Shown: in pieces, positions 41,898 to 50,254 of the stretch | Layout: each line of letters begins with the position of its first letter | Position numbering within the stretch: the stretch's first letter is position 1 | NCBI GenBank assembly: GCA_050944355.1 | Contig: JBMNQX010000005.1 | Location: forward strand, 62,001 to 126,000 | DNA: 64,000 bases | Direction: 5' to 3' | Origin: UBA4285 sp050944355 | GTDB taxonomy: Bacteria > Bacillota > Clostridia > Lachnospirales > Lachnospiraceae | Translations under genes and position numbers: made by a program | The notes under the pieces: generated by a model | What the model saw: the letters and a program-made list of their open reading frames with translations, nothing else | Told to the model about the DNA's origin: nothing | The model's database searches: none

Positions 41898-42345
41898 CCG
41901 TCTGCCTTTCTGGCGGAGGTGTCTGCCTCTTTTTCCGAAATACCAGAAGCTTGCTGAACACATAATTGGCGATGGTCACGACCACCTGAACAATCAGCTT
42001 CGCGATCTTGTCGTTCATGTGCAGCAGCGTCACGGTTACAAACATGATCCCCATATCCATCAGCAGCGTCAGAACCCTCGCCCCGTAAAACGACGCCGCC
42101 TCGCGCAGAATATGTCTGTCATGACTGTGGAAAACAAAAATCCGGTTGGTGATGTAGGCAAATGTGACCGCCGCGATCCAGGAAATCACATTGGCCGCCT
42201 GAAGCTGTACCGGATCGTCCGGATTCAGCACCGTTGAAGACAGTCCGTAATAAACCCCGAGACTTACCACCGTCGTCAACACGCCGAAGATCAGATAGCT
42301 GGCGATCTCCCGGTATTTGTTGTACAGCCGTTTGAGAGTTTTCAT
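41878..42345 (-). CDS. GtrA-family membrane protein
   Basis: 155 residues with four membrane helices (SYLIFGVLTTVVSLGVYYGL, VISWIAAVTFAYITNRIFVF, LLMDMGIMFVTVTLL and VVVTIANYVFSKLLVF). The FGVLTT and YITNRIFVF motifs are typical of GtrA/DPMS-like proteins, thought to flip polyprenyl-phosphate sugars made by GtrB-type enzymes. A GtrB/ArnC-like GT2 is encoded at 23396-24493 in the same transcript direction. ATG at 42345 has GGAGG eight bases upstream. It is the promoter-proximal gene of the polysaccharide locus. Confidence 0.88.
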   Translation of the reverse strand: MKTLKRLYNKYREIASYLIFGVLTTVVSLGVYYGLSSTVLNPDDPVQLQAANVISWIAAVTFAYITNRIFVFHSHDRHILREAASFYGARVLTLLMDMGIMFVTVTLLHMNDKIAKLIVQVVVTIANYVFSKLLVFRKKRQTPPPERQTDAVQEK

Positions 42346-42378
42346 CCCACAATCCTCCGACATAAAATCCGTGCTTTT

Positions 42379-42407
42379 ACTATACCACGTACGCGCCTTT
42401 TGTTCGA
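42379..42407 (-). promoter_or_regulatory. Extended -10 promoter of the polysaccharide locus
   Basis: On the minus strand TGGTATAGT (42379-42387) is an extended -10; the hexamer 17 bases upstream (TCGAAC, 42402-42407) is a weak -35. Transcription would start near 42372, just ahead of gtrA. No strong terminator is visible from here to 22213. Confidence 0.5.
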
Positions 42408-42414
42408 GATGAAA

Positions 42415-42452
42415 GCGCCGGCAGTTCCGGAACAAATCCGGAAAGCCGGCGC
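42415..42452 (-). terminator. Hairpin after the sugar kinase gene, probable terminator
   Basis: GCGCCGGC/GCCGGCGC (42415-42422 and 42445-42452) plus an inner TTCCGG/CCGGAA pair form a stem of about 14 pairs, 31 bases beyond the kinase stop. The following U tract is short (TTTC), so termination strength is uncertain. Confidence 0.6.
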
Positions 42453-42483
42453 CTTCCTCACGTGTACTGTATGCAAATGCACC

Positions 42484-44064
42484 TTATTTCAGCCTGTCAG
42501 CGGCAAGTCTCTCGGCCTCGAGAACTGCCCGGTATTCTTTCATATATGCGTCAAATCCCCGGACATCTTCCGGCTTCGGCGCTATGGTTGTCTGCTTCAC
42601 ATCTCTGAAAATGCGATCCTCCAGGAACTGGCCGAGCGGAACGCCAGAGCCGTTCTGTTTTTCCAGCATATACAGCCCGAGAAGCGCTTCGCCCCAGGGG
42701 CCGCCCTCTCCGGCCGTCTCAAGCACGGTCACCGGTGTGTCGGCCGCCGCCGCCAGATACGCCTGCGCCACACCCGGCGTCTTGAACAGTCCGCCGTGCC
42801 CGGTCAGCCTCGTGAGACGCACCTTTTCGTCCTTCAGCAGCAGATCCAGCCCGATCCGGACCACCGCGAGCGCCCCGTAAATGTTCGCCCGGCAGAAATC
42901 CGCCAGATTCATGTCGCCGTCCCGGCGCACCAGCATCGGAACGCCAGCCGGCAGATCGAGCATTCCCTCGCCCGAATAAAATCCGACACTGGCAATCCCG
43001 CCCGCGTCAGGCTCGCCCTCAAGCGACTTTTTAAACAGCATCGTGTAGAGCTGCTGATCACTCACCTTCGCCCCGAGCATTCCGGCAAACTCCCGGAACA
43101 GCCCCGTCCATGCATTGATGTCCGACGTGCCGTTGTTGGCGTGCGCCATGGCCACCGGACTGCCGTCCGGCGTCGTCACCATGTCAATTTCCCGATAGCA
43201 CTTTGACAGCCGCCTGTCCAGCACAATCATGGCAAATGTCGACGTCCCCGCCGAGACGTTGCCGGTCCCCGGGAGCACGGCATTTGTCGCCGCCATTCCA
43301 GTCCCCGCGTCGCCCTCCGGCGGGCAGAACGGAATGCCGGGTTTCAGACTCCCGGTCTCATCGAGCATAGCGGCTCCCTGAGCCGTGAGCGTTCCGGCCG
43401 GCTCCCCGGCCTTCAGAACCTTCGGGAAAATCCGGCGCAGATCGCGGCCGGTCATCGTCTCGAATTTCCGGATCATCGTCTCGTCGTAATCCCCGGTCAT
43501 CTCATCGATCGGGAAGATGCCGGACGCATCGCCGATTCCGGTGACTCTCCGTCCCGTCAGCCGCTCATGAATATAGGAAGCCAGCGTCTCGGCGCACACA
43601 CAGTCGTCCATGTACGGCGCCTCATCGAGAATCAGCTGATAGACGTGCGCAACTGTCCAGCGCAGCGGAATATTGAACTGAAACGCGTCCGTCAGAATGT
43701 CGGCCGCTTTTTTCGTGTTTGTGTTCCGCCAGGTCTGAAATGGCGCCAGAAGCCGTCCCTCTTTGTCGAGAGCCATAATGCCGTGCATCATGGCGGAGAT
43801 GCCGATGACACCATAGGTGACCGGCGTGAGGCCGTACTGCTTTTCTACCGCTTCCCTCAGGGCGCTGTAGCAGCCTCTGAGGCCCTCTTCGATCTGAATC
43901 AGAGGATACGTCCAGATGCCGTCGACATTGCTGTTCTCCCAGCTGTAACTGCCCGACGCGAGTACCCGCCCGCCGAGATCTGTCAGAACTGCCTTGATAT
44001 TGGTCGATCCGAATTCGATGCCCAGGGACGTCTTTCCGTCCCGGATGCTTTCCGCTTCCGTCAT
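42484..44064 (-). CDS. FGGY-family carbohydrate kinase, possible L-ribulokinase
   Basis: 526 residues. The FGGY fold has the N-terminal ATP motif LGIEFGSTNIKAVLTD, GISAMMHGIMALD, and the C-terminal nucleotide motifs GTSTFAMIVLD and LTGHGGLFKTPGVAQAYLA. It phosphorylates a ketose or polyol. The downstream position in an operon with an AraD-type epimerase (10-base gap) makes L-ribulose the likeliest substrate, though the sequence alone would also fit a xylulokinase. ATG at 44064 follows GAGGTGG; the longer reading overlaps araD. Confidence 0.82.
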   Translation of the reverse strand: MTEAESIRDGKTSLGIEFGSTNIKAVLTDLGGRVLASGSYSWENSNVDGIWTYPLIQIEEGLRGCYSALREAVEKQYGLTPVTYGVIGISAMMHGIMALDKEGRLLAPFQTWRNTNTKKAADILTDAFQFNIPLRWTVAHVYQLILDEAPYMDDCVCAETLASYIHERLTGRRVTGIGDASGIFPIDEMTGDYDETMIRKFETMTGRDLRRIFPKVLKAGEPAGTLTAQGAAMLDETGSLKPGIPFCPPEGDAGTGMAATNAVLPGTGNVSAGTSTFAMIVLDRRLSKCYREIDMVTTPDGSPVAMAHANNGTSDINAWTGLFREFAGMLGAKVSDQQLYTMLFKKSLEGEPDAGGIASVGFYSGEGMLDLPAGVPMLVRRDGDMNLADFCRANIYGALAVVRIGLDLLLKDEKVRLTRLTGHGGLFKTPGVAQAYLAAAADTPVTVLETAGEGGPWGEALLGLYMLEKQNGSGVPLGQFLEDRIFRDVKQTTIAPKPEDVRGFDAYMKEYRAVLEAERLAADRLK

Positions 44065-44074
44065 CTGCCACCTC

Positions 44075-44773
44075 TCACTTTTTCTGTCCGTAATACGCGT
44101 GCGGCCCATGCTTGCGCTGGAAGTGCTTCTCGCGATATGCTTCCGGCGCATCCCCTGCCTGTGGGTTCAGCGTCTTCGAGATAAAATCCATCTTTGCCAC
44201 TTCTTCGACCACGGCCGCGTTGTGCACCGCCTCAAGCGCATCTTTTCCCCACACGAACGGCCCGTGATTCTTTGCGAGACATCCCGGGACATACACCGGG
44301 CTGATGCCGTGATCCTTAAACCACTGCACGATCGCAAGCCCCGTATTTTTCTCGTAATCCTCATCGATTTCCTGCGCCGTGAGATTTCTCACGCACGGAA
44401 TATCGCCGTAGAAATAGTCGCACTGCGTCGTCCCCATGCAGGGAATATCCATCCCCGCCTGGGCAAATCCGACGGCAAATGTCGAATGTGTGTGCACAAT
44501 GCCGCCGCATTCCGGAAACGAACGGTACAGCTCGAGATGCGTCTTCGTGTCCGACGAAGGCCGAAGCTTACCCTCGACCTGTCTGCCGTCCAGGTCCATG
44601 ACCACCATGTCTTCCGGCTTCAGCGTCTCGTAAGGCACACCGCTCGGTTTGATCACAAAAAGTCCCATTTCCCGGTCAATGCCCGAAACATTGCCCCAGG
44701 TAAACGTCACAAGTCCGTACTTCGGCAGGAGTTCATTCGCCTCCCACACCTTCTGCTTAAGTTCTTCCAGCAT
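44075..44773 (-). CDS. araD: L-ribulose-5-phosphate 4-epimerase
   Basis: 232 residues, the class II aldolase fold. Zinc ligands lie in GGIVHTHSTFAVGFAQ and in LAKNHGPFVWGKD; FTWGNVSG and IKPSGVPYETL bind phosphate and substrate. It converts L-ribulose-5-phosphate to D-xylulose-5-phosphate, feeding the pentose phosphate pathway (transketolase is at the window end). I chose ATG 44773 with GAGGGG six bases upstream, rather than a GTG at 44791 without a site. It is in one operon with two MgtC-family genes and the FGGY kinase. Confidence 0.92.
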   Translation of the reverse strand: MLEELKQKVWEANELLPKYGLVTFTWGNVSGIDREMGLFVIKPSGVPYETLKPEDMVVMDLDGRQVEGKLRPSSDTKTHLELYRSFPECGGIVHTHSTFAVGFAQAGMDIPCMGTTQCDYFYGDIPCVRNLTAQEIDEDYEKNTGLAIVQWFKDHGISPVYVPGCLAKNHGPFVWGKDALEAVHNAAVVEEVAKMDFISKTLNPQAGDAPEAYREKHFQRKHGPHAYYGQKK

Positions 44774-44787
44774 CCTGTTCCCCTCTG

Positions 44788-45480
44788 TCACATCAGCTCA
44801 ACCGACACAACACCTTCCATCCTGCGGACCTCTTCCACAAGATCTTCCTGTCTGGCGTTCTTTGTCTCGCGCAGAGCAATCAGGGCAAATGCGTTGTGCT
44901 TCTTCGTCACATTCGGACGGGCCACTTCAATATTCAGAAGATTGAAGTTCTCCTGACGAATCTGCGTGATAATTTCATTCAGCGCGGCGGTGTTGTCATA
45001 TTCAATATATAAGCTGAAATCACGGGAGCGGTCAAGGATATTGTGCTCAAACCGCGTGAGAAAGAGCTCGGCGAACAGCATCAGGCCGGTCGCGATAATG
45101 GCGCCCTCATAAAATCCGCTGCCGATGGCAAGCCCGATAATGCCGCATGTCCAGAGACCCGCAGCTGTTGTGAGTCCCTTGACCCTCTGGTGTCGCGTGA
45201 CAATAATCGTTCCCGCGCCGATGAAGCCCAGCCCGGCGATAACCTGCGCGCCCAGCCTGGCGATATCCGTATAGAGATGCAGCCCCAGAAACAGATACTG
45301 GCTGGTCAGCGTCGTGATCGCCGCTCCCAGACAAATCAGAATGTGTGTGCGCAGTCCGGCCGTACGGCGCCGCACCGTTCTCTCAAGACCGATGACGAAT
45401 CCGCATCCAACAGCCATAAGCATTCTGAGCAGAACCGTTCCAAATGTGATGTCTCTCAATTCTACCGGAAGATCTAACAC
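44788..45480 (-). CDS. MgtC/SapB-family membrane protein (copy 1)
   Basis: 230 residues. Four to five helices carry the MgtC signatures MAVGCGFVIGLERTVRRRTAG, RTHILICLGAAITTL, GLGFIGAGTIIV and VKGLTTAAGLWTCG. A cytoplasmic ACT-like domain follows from about 150 (DFSLYIEYDNTAALNEII). MgtC proteins are linked to magnesium homeostasis and control of ATP synthase in other bacteria. The start is GTG with AGGAGG nine bases upstream. It is 14 bases before araD and 27 bases after a paralogue. Confidence 0.9.
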   Translation of the reverse strand: MLDLPVELRDITFGTVLLRMLMAVGCGFVIGLERTVRRRTAGLRTHILICLGAAITTLTSQYLFLGLHLYTDIARLGAQVIAGLGFIGAGTIIVTRHQRVKGLTTAAGLWTCGIIGLAIGSGFYEGAIIATGLMLFAELFLTRFEHNILDRSRDFSLYIEYDNTAALNEIITQIRQENFNLLNIEVARPNVTKKHNAFALIALRETKNARQEDLVEEVRRMEGVVSVELM

Positions 45481-45507
45481 GTTCCTGTTCCTCCTGCCTG
45501 TAATCCT

Positions 45508-46236
45508 TCAGATTTCCTCGATCCGTCGTACATTTTCCAGATCAGCCACCGCGGACAGCACCTCCGCGTGCGTCGTCCTCTTGTTTTTCAGATAAATGCT
45601 GAACGTGGCATTCGGACCGGTGGCACTCTTCCGATCCTTTTTCTCAATCTCCGCGTCATCAATCCGGATGTCAAATGACCGGATGCAGTTCAGAATCAGA
45701 CCGATGTCCGAGAGCTCTGTAAATTCCACGTAAAAGTCCATGTTCCGGGAGCGCTCGTAAATCCGCGCTTCCAGCGCCGGGAACAGCGTGATGCTGAGCA
45801 GCATCATCGGTATGCCCACGATGCTACACTCGACAAATCCCGCCCCGACGGCCAGTCCGATGCATCCCGAAGCCCACAGCCCCGCGGCTGTTGTGAGACC
45901 TTTCACCTGACGGCGGTCGGTCACGATGATCGTCCCGACGCCGAGGAAACCGATACCGGAAATAACCTGCGCGCCGAACCGGGAGGTATCTGTCGAAACG
46001 CCCAGCTGCTTCGATAATTCCGCCCACGGTCCGGTCAGCATCGCATAGTCATACTGACTGATCATCATCGAGAGCGCAGCGCCAAGAGACACGAACATAT
46101 ATGTCCGCATCCCCGCAGCTCTCCCTTTTCTGGCACGCTCCAGTCCGATGATCCCGCCCGCCATCATGGCAAGCAGCATTCTGGCCGTCATTGACCAGAC
46201 CGACATCTCACGGAAAAAATCTAAAGCTCTGATCAT
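45508..46236 (-). CDS. MgtC/SapB-family membrane protein (copy 2)
   Basis: About 242 residues. It is a diverged tandem paralogue of the next gene: LLAMMAGGIIGLERARKGRAAG, RTYMFVSLGAALSM, GIGFLGVGTIIV, VKGLTTAAGLWASG and a C-terminal ACT-like region (MDFYVEFTELSDIGLILN). I start it at ATG 46236, where GGAG lies six bases upstream. An ATG at 46263 (MAAIEVEKF) is an alternative with a weaker site. It is the first gene of an operon that continues into the second MgtC gene, araD and the kinase. Confidence 0.87.
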   Translation of the reverse strand: MIRALDFFREMSVWSMTARMLLAMMAGGIIGLERARKGRAAGMRTYMFVSLGAALSMMISQYDYAMLTGPWAELSKQLGVSTDTSRFGAQVISGIGFLGVGTIIVTDRRQVKGLTTAAGLWASGCIGLAVGAGFVECSIVGIPMMLLSITLFPALEARIYERSRNMDFYVEFTELSDIGLILNCIRSFDIRIDDAEIEKKDRKSATGPNATFSIYLKNKRTTHAEVLSAVADLENVRRIEEI

Positions 46237-46602
46237 GAACTTCTCCACTTCAATAGCAGCCATGTCAGATCCACATGGCCGCCTGTTTATTTTACATAAA
46301 TTTGACACTGATTATTATTGTGCCATTGTACCATTTGCAGACGCAAAAAGCAGTAACGGATAACAGGATTTGTGAAAAGAAATCCGGCCTCGGGCATACC
46401 GGCAGAAAATCAGGGAGACAAATAAGAGGGGCCGCCGCACTTTCTGAGCGCTTCCATCCCAGGCGCAGGCTTGCGCTGTTGCAAGCCCGTCTGCCTGAAA
46501 GGACCCTCTCATCCGTGCGCAGCCCCTTCCTGCTCATTTACATTGTTGTGTATTAGCTTTGTCAGCCTGACATGCGGTTATGCCGGCTGATTACGGCTCA
46601 AT
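46237..46602. other. Intergenic region with a folded GC-rich element
   Basis: No convincing gene is seen here. AGAGGG (46425-46430) and CCCTCT (46504-46509) enclose about 85 bases containing a strong stem GGCTTGC/GCAAGCC (46468-46474 and 46481-46487), flanked by AGGC/GCCT. There is no U run on either strand, so it is not an ordinary terminator. It lies between the MgtC operon start and the end of a sugar-binding protein gene. It could be a structured RNA or a transcript-end structure. Confidence 0.3.
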
Positions 46603-48027
46603 TCAGCTGCCTGTGGAAGTATTGTAGTTCGTAATAGCAGCGTTGCACTCTTCCTCGCAGGCGGCGATGGCCTCGTCGACTGTCTTAGTGCCGTTGATGA
46701 CTTCCTCCATGTAGTTCTGGAACGACTTTCTGTTCTCAGCAGCAACACCGGAGAGAACGCCTGCGGTATGCGTATTGACCGGGCTGTCCTTCAGCTGGTT
46801 GATTGCTGTCTCAAATCCCGGATACTGCTCGAGATAAGACTTCATGTCATCCAGTTCATAAGCGTCCTCGTTGATAGCGAAGTAGCCTGTGCCCTGTGAG
46901 AACTTGGACTGCTCTTCTGCAGATGTCGTGAACTCAAGGAACTTCCATGCTGCCTCTTCTCTCTCGGTGTCGCCGGTATCCATCAGCCACAGAGATGCGC
47001 CGCCGATGATAACGCCGCCGTCATCCGGAGCATCGGAGAATCTCGGAAGATAGCCGGTGCCGATCTCGAAGTCAGAGTTGTTGATGGCGTTCTTCAGAAT
47101 AGCGGTGGACTCGATGATCATTCCAACCTGTCCTGCGAAGAACGCGGTCTGTGTATCACCAGTCGTCTGGCCATAGTTGCCGGCGTATCCGCTGTTGATC
47201 AGATCCATCCAGTTGTCCATGATCTTCTTGGCGGTGCCGTTCTCATTCCACATAACCTTTGTCACGTTGCCGGAACGGCCGTTGTCGTTGTCGCCGTAGT
47301 CCTCACCGAGTGTTGCGATCTCCTGCTCGAAGAACCAGCCGTAAATAGCCTGCGCATATCCATACCGGCATGCTCCGCTCTCCTGGATCTTCTGTGCGTA
47401 TTCCTTGACCTCTTCCCACGTTGTCGGAGGCGTGTCAGGATCGAGGCCTGCCGCCTCAAACGCATCCTTGTTGTAATACAGCATCGGGGTCGATACGTTC
47501 AGCGGCATGGAATACTGCTTGCCATCAACCGTGTAATACGACTTGACGATGCTCATGATCGTGTCCGGATCATAGCCGGTTGTCGAGAACATGTCCTCAA
47601 CCGGAATAACCAGTCCGGAGTCAACCATGTACTTCGTGCCGATATCGTACATCTGAACGATATCCGGGAGCTGATCCTTGCCGGACTGAAGAGCGGCGCT
47701 CATCTTGGTCTTGACGTCGTCGTATTTGCCCTGATACTCGGCATTTACATAGATCTCATCCTGTGAATTGTTGAAATCATCGACGAGCGCCTGAACCGCC
47801 TGGCCGTTGGTCTCACTCATGGAGTGCCAGAACGTCAGCTGAATCTTGCCATCACTGCTGGCGCTGCTTGCCGACGTTGTCGTGGATCCGGAAGCCGCCG
47901 TGGTGGTCGTCGAACCGGAAGCCGCTGCTGTTGTGCTGCCGGAAGAACTGCTTCCGCAGCCGGCGAGCGCTGCAGCCATGGTCCCTGCCATAACTGCCGC
48001 TAGAACTCTTGTACCATACCTTCTCAT
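46603..48027 (-). CDS. Sugar ABC transporter substrate-binding lipoprotein (UgpB/MalE type)
   Basis: 474 residues. It has an N-terminal lipoprotein signal (MRRYGTRVLAAVMAG, lipobox ALAGC), a Ser/Thr/Gly linker, then a family 1 binding domain (KIQLTFWHSMSETNGQAVQ, PDIVQMYDIGTKYM, TPMLYYNKDAFEAAGL). It differs from the three paralogues in region 1. FWHSM, the Leu-Pro-Asp region and the AGL-Asp-Pro sequence recall glycerol-3-phosphate/oligosaccharide receptors. ATG at 48027 follows AAGGAGG. It is the last gene of an importer operon whose two permeases lie directly upstream (104-base gap). Confidence 0.93.
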   Translation of the reverse strand: MRRYGTRVLAAVMAGTMAAALAGCGSSSSGSTTAAASGSTTTTAASGSTTTSASSASSDGKIQLTFWHSMSETNGQAVQALVDDFNNSQDEIYVNAEYQGKYDDVKTKMSAALQSGKDQLPDIVQMYDIGTKYMVDSGLVIPVEDMFSTTGYDPDTIMSIVKSYYTVDGKQYSMPLNVSTPMLYYNKDAFEAAGLDPDTPPTTWEEVKEYAQKIQESGACRYGYAQAIYGWFFEQEIATLGEDYGDNDNGRSGNVTKVMWNENGTAKKIMDNWMDLINSGYAGNYGQTTGDTQTAFFAGQVGMIIESTAILKNAINNSDFEIGTGYLPRFSDAPDDGGVIIGGASLWLMDTGDTEREEAAWKFLEFTTSAEEQSKFSQGTGYFAINEDAYELDDMKSYLEQYPGFETAINQLKDSPVNTHTAGVLSGVAAENRKSFQNYMEEVINGTKTVDEAIAACEEECNAAITNYNTSTGS

Positions 48028-48131
48028 AAAATATTTCCTCCTTCGCGTTATCACGCATTTCATTCCTATGAGATCAACCGGACAGGTACCCTTTTCCTGC
48101 CGGAACACCCCCAAAATCCTCTTATATGAAC

Positions 48132-48965
48132 TCAGCCCTTGACCGCACCGGCTGTAAGTCCCTCAACAAGCTGCTTCTGACCGATGACAAATACGATGAT
48201 GGACGGAAGCAGGATTATCATGGCGCCGGCCATGACCGGTCCGAAGTTCGTGGACTCGGACCCCTGAAGCATACCCAGGCCGATCTGGACGGTGCGCATC
48301 TCCGTCGTGTTGACGACAATCAACGGCCACATATAGTAGTTCCAGGTGTCCAGGAATGTGTAAATTCCCAGAGCGCCGAGCGCCGGTTTGATGAGCGGGA
48401 AGCCCACGGAATAGAAGAACTTGAACCGCGTGCATCCGTCAACCAGAGCCGCCTCATACAGTTCCTTCGGCAGCGACAGGAAAGCCTGCCGCATATTGAA
48501 CACGGCAAATGCACTGGCCAGATACGGCAGCACCAGAGCTGCATAGGTATTGACGATGCCCCACTGGCTGATCGTCAGATAGTTGGCGATGAGAATCGCC
48601 TGGCTCGGAATCATCATGGTGGCGAGCATCAGCGTGAACAGAATTTTCTTTCCCTTGAACTCAAACATTGCGAAGCAGTAGCCCGCGAGCGCGCCCGTGA
48701 TGATCTGAGCCGCCGTGCAGACACCGGATACAATCAGAGAGTTCAGGATGAAGCGTCCGAACGGTGCCAGTTCAAGAGCCGTCTTGTAGTTGTCCAGCGT
48801 GAACTGCTTTGCGAAGAACTGCGGAGGATATGCGTATATCTCCGACTTGCTCATGTTGCTGACATTGAAGCAGTACAGAATCGGGAACAGCACGATGAAC
48901 GCAAATATAATGTTGATAATGAAAATGATCGTAAGGAATATTCTTCTCTTTGCTGTCGAGCTCAT
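48132..48965 (-). CDS. Sugar ABC transporter permease (UgpE/MalG type)
   Basis: 277 residues, six helices. The cytoplasmic EAA loop ELYEAALVDGCTRFKFFYSVGFP contacts the ATPase. It begins MSSTAKRRIFLTIIFIINIIF and ends QKQLVEGLTAGAVKG, typical of MalG/UgpE proteins. ATG at 48965 shares one base with the stop of the first permease gene (TGATG), and AAAGGAG lies upstream. Confidence 0.94.
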   Translation of the reverse strand: MSSTAKRRIFLTIIFIINIIFAFIVLFPILYCFNVSNMSKSEIYAYPPQFFAKQFTLDNYKTALELAPFGRFILNSLIVSGVCTAAQIITGALAGYCFAMFEFKGKKILFTLMLATMMIPSQAILIANYLTISQWGIVNTYAALVLPYLASAFAVFNMRQAFLSLPKELYEAALVDGCTRFKFFYSVGFPLIKPALGALGIYTFLDTWNYYMWPLIVVNTTEMRTVQIGLGMLQGSESTNFGPVMAGAMIILLPSIIVFVIGQKQLVEGLTAGAVKG

Positions 48966-49882
48966 CAGTATGTAACTCCTTTCTCCAGATTGAACTGAAT
49001 CCGGGTCAGAATCATCATGATGATGAACAGGATTACCGATTCGGTACATGCGATACCGAAACGCCCGTTGGTAAATGCCTCCTCGAAGATCTCAAACACG
49101 ATGACGCGCGTCGAGTTGGACGGACCGCCGTCGGTCATCATACGAACCTGCGCGTACTGCTGCAGCGCGCTGATTACGTTGATAATAAGAAGGAAAAACA
49201 TGGTCGGGGAGACACACGGAAGCGTGATATACCAATGCTTCTTGAAGAACCCGGCTCCTTCCAGCGCCGCGCTCTCGTAAAGATCTTTCGGAACCGACTG
49301 AAGAGCTGCCAGCAGGAAAATGTAGTTGATGCCGACACGCATCCAGACCGTAACCATCTCAACAGAGAACAGAGCCCATTTCGGGTCCGTCAGCCATCCG
49401 ATGTTCGTGTGCAGCACATAGTTCAGCGTGCCGACGGTCGGGTGCAGGATGAATGTGAACATGGCCGCCGCAGCTGCCGCGGAAATCGCCATCGGCAGTG
49501 AATAAACAGTCCGGAAGAAACCTCTCCCCGGGAACTTTTCATTGCTGATGATCGCCATGACAAAGCCCAGAAAAATTGAAAGGATGACCGTCACGATTGC
49601 AAAGCGGAACGTAATCCACATGCTGCTCCAGAATCCGGAATCCGTGAAGACATCAATGTAGTTCTGCACGCCATTCCACATTGCGAAACTGCCTGTCGGA
49701 GTCGTAATGGAAAAGCTGAGTACAATCGTCTTGACAAACGGATAAAACACAAACATAAAAAACAGAACCAACGCAGGGAGAAGGTACAGGTACGGCTCGA
49801 TATAATAAAATACCGACTTCTTCCCTTTCTTCCCGACAGCCGCAGACTTAGCCTGCGGAGCCTTATCTTTCTTCTTTCCCAT
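48965..49882 (-). CDS. Sugar ABC transporter permease (UgpA/MalF type)
   Basis: 305 residues. A Lys-rich N-terminus (MGKKKDKAPQAK) is followed by six helices and the EAA loop DLYESAALEGAGFFKKHWYITLP. ATG at 49882 has GAGGAG seven bases upstream. It is the first gene of the operon, behind a promoter at 49995-50023. No ATPase gene follows, so the complex probably uses a shared MsmK/UgpC-type ATPase encoded elsewhere, as is usual for this family in Firmicutes. Confidence 0.94.
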   Translation of the reverse strand: MGKKKDKAPQAKSAAVGKKGKKSVFYYIEPYLYLLPALVLFFMFVFYPFVKTIVLSFSITTPTGSFAMWNGVQNYIDVFTDSGFWSSMWITFRFAIVTVILSIFLGFVMAIISNEKFPGRGFFRTVYSLPMAISAAAAAAMFTFILHPTVGTLNYVLHTNIGWLTDPKWALFSVEMVTVWMRVGINYIFLLAALQSVPKDLYESAALEGAGFFKKHWYITLPCVSPTMFFLLIINVISALQQYAQVRMMTDGGPSNSTRVIVFEIFEEAFTNGRFGIACTESVILFIIMMILTRIQFNLEKGVTY

Positions 49883-49994
49883 AATCACTCCTCTTTCCCC
49901 GGATATATTGCGCAAAAAGGCCTGACCTTACCGCATTTTTCATGATAATCAGATCTTTCACGTTCCTCTTTTTGTGCATTTTTGTGATAATCGT

Positions 49995-50023
49995 ATTATA
50001 GTATCTTTACGTTACTTTTACAA
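49995..50023 (-). promoter_or_regulatory. Promoter of the sugar ABC importer operon
   Basis: On the minus strand -35 TTGTAA (50018-50023) and -10 TATAAT (49995-50000) with a 17-base spacer. The leader to the ATG at 49882 is about 105 bases. Confidence 0.6.
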
Positions 50024-50185
50024 TCACCTTCTGCATTTTTTCCTCAATGTCAGCATTTTGTAAAAGCACGGGCGGCGGCCTGTCCGCAGCCGTGAAGTAT
50101 AGTAACAGTACTATGTAAAGCGCGTGCCATTATTCATGTCAAATTTTGGTAAAATATTAAGATCACTGCGCACTTATCGGAAAAA

Positions 50186-50233
50186 ACGCAAAAAAAGCTG
50201 CCGCCCCAGTTTATTTTTCCTGAGACAGCAGCT
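50186..50233 (-). terminator. Intrinsic terminator after the Amt-PII gene
   Basis: A 14-pair stem (50196-50209 with 50220-50233, several wobbles) with a ten-base loop and a long U run on the minus strand. T-rich DNA on the other side lets it work in both directions. Confidence 0.88.
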
Positions 50234-50254
50234 GTTTTTTCTTAATTAAAGATA

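Noticed and set aside
46425..46509. Signal recognition particle RNA or a tRNA
   Set aside because: Neither the SRP apical loop sequence nor a TPsiC-like GTTCGA motif is present on either strand.
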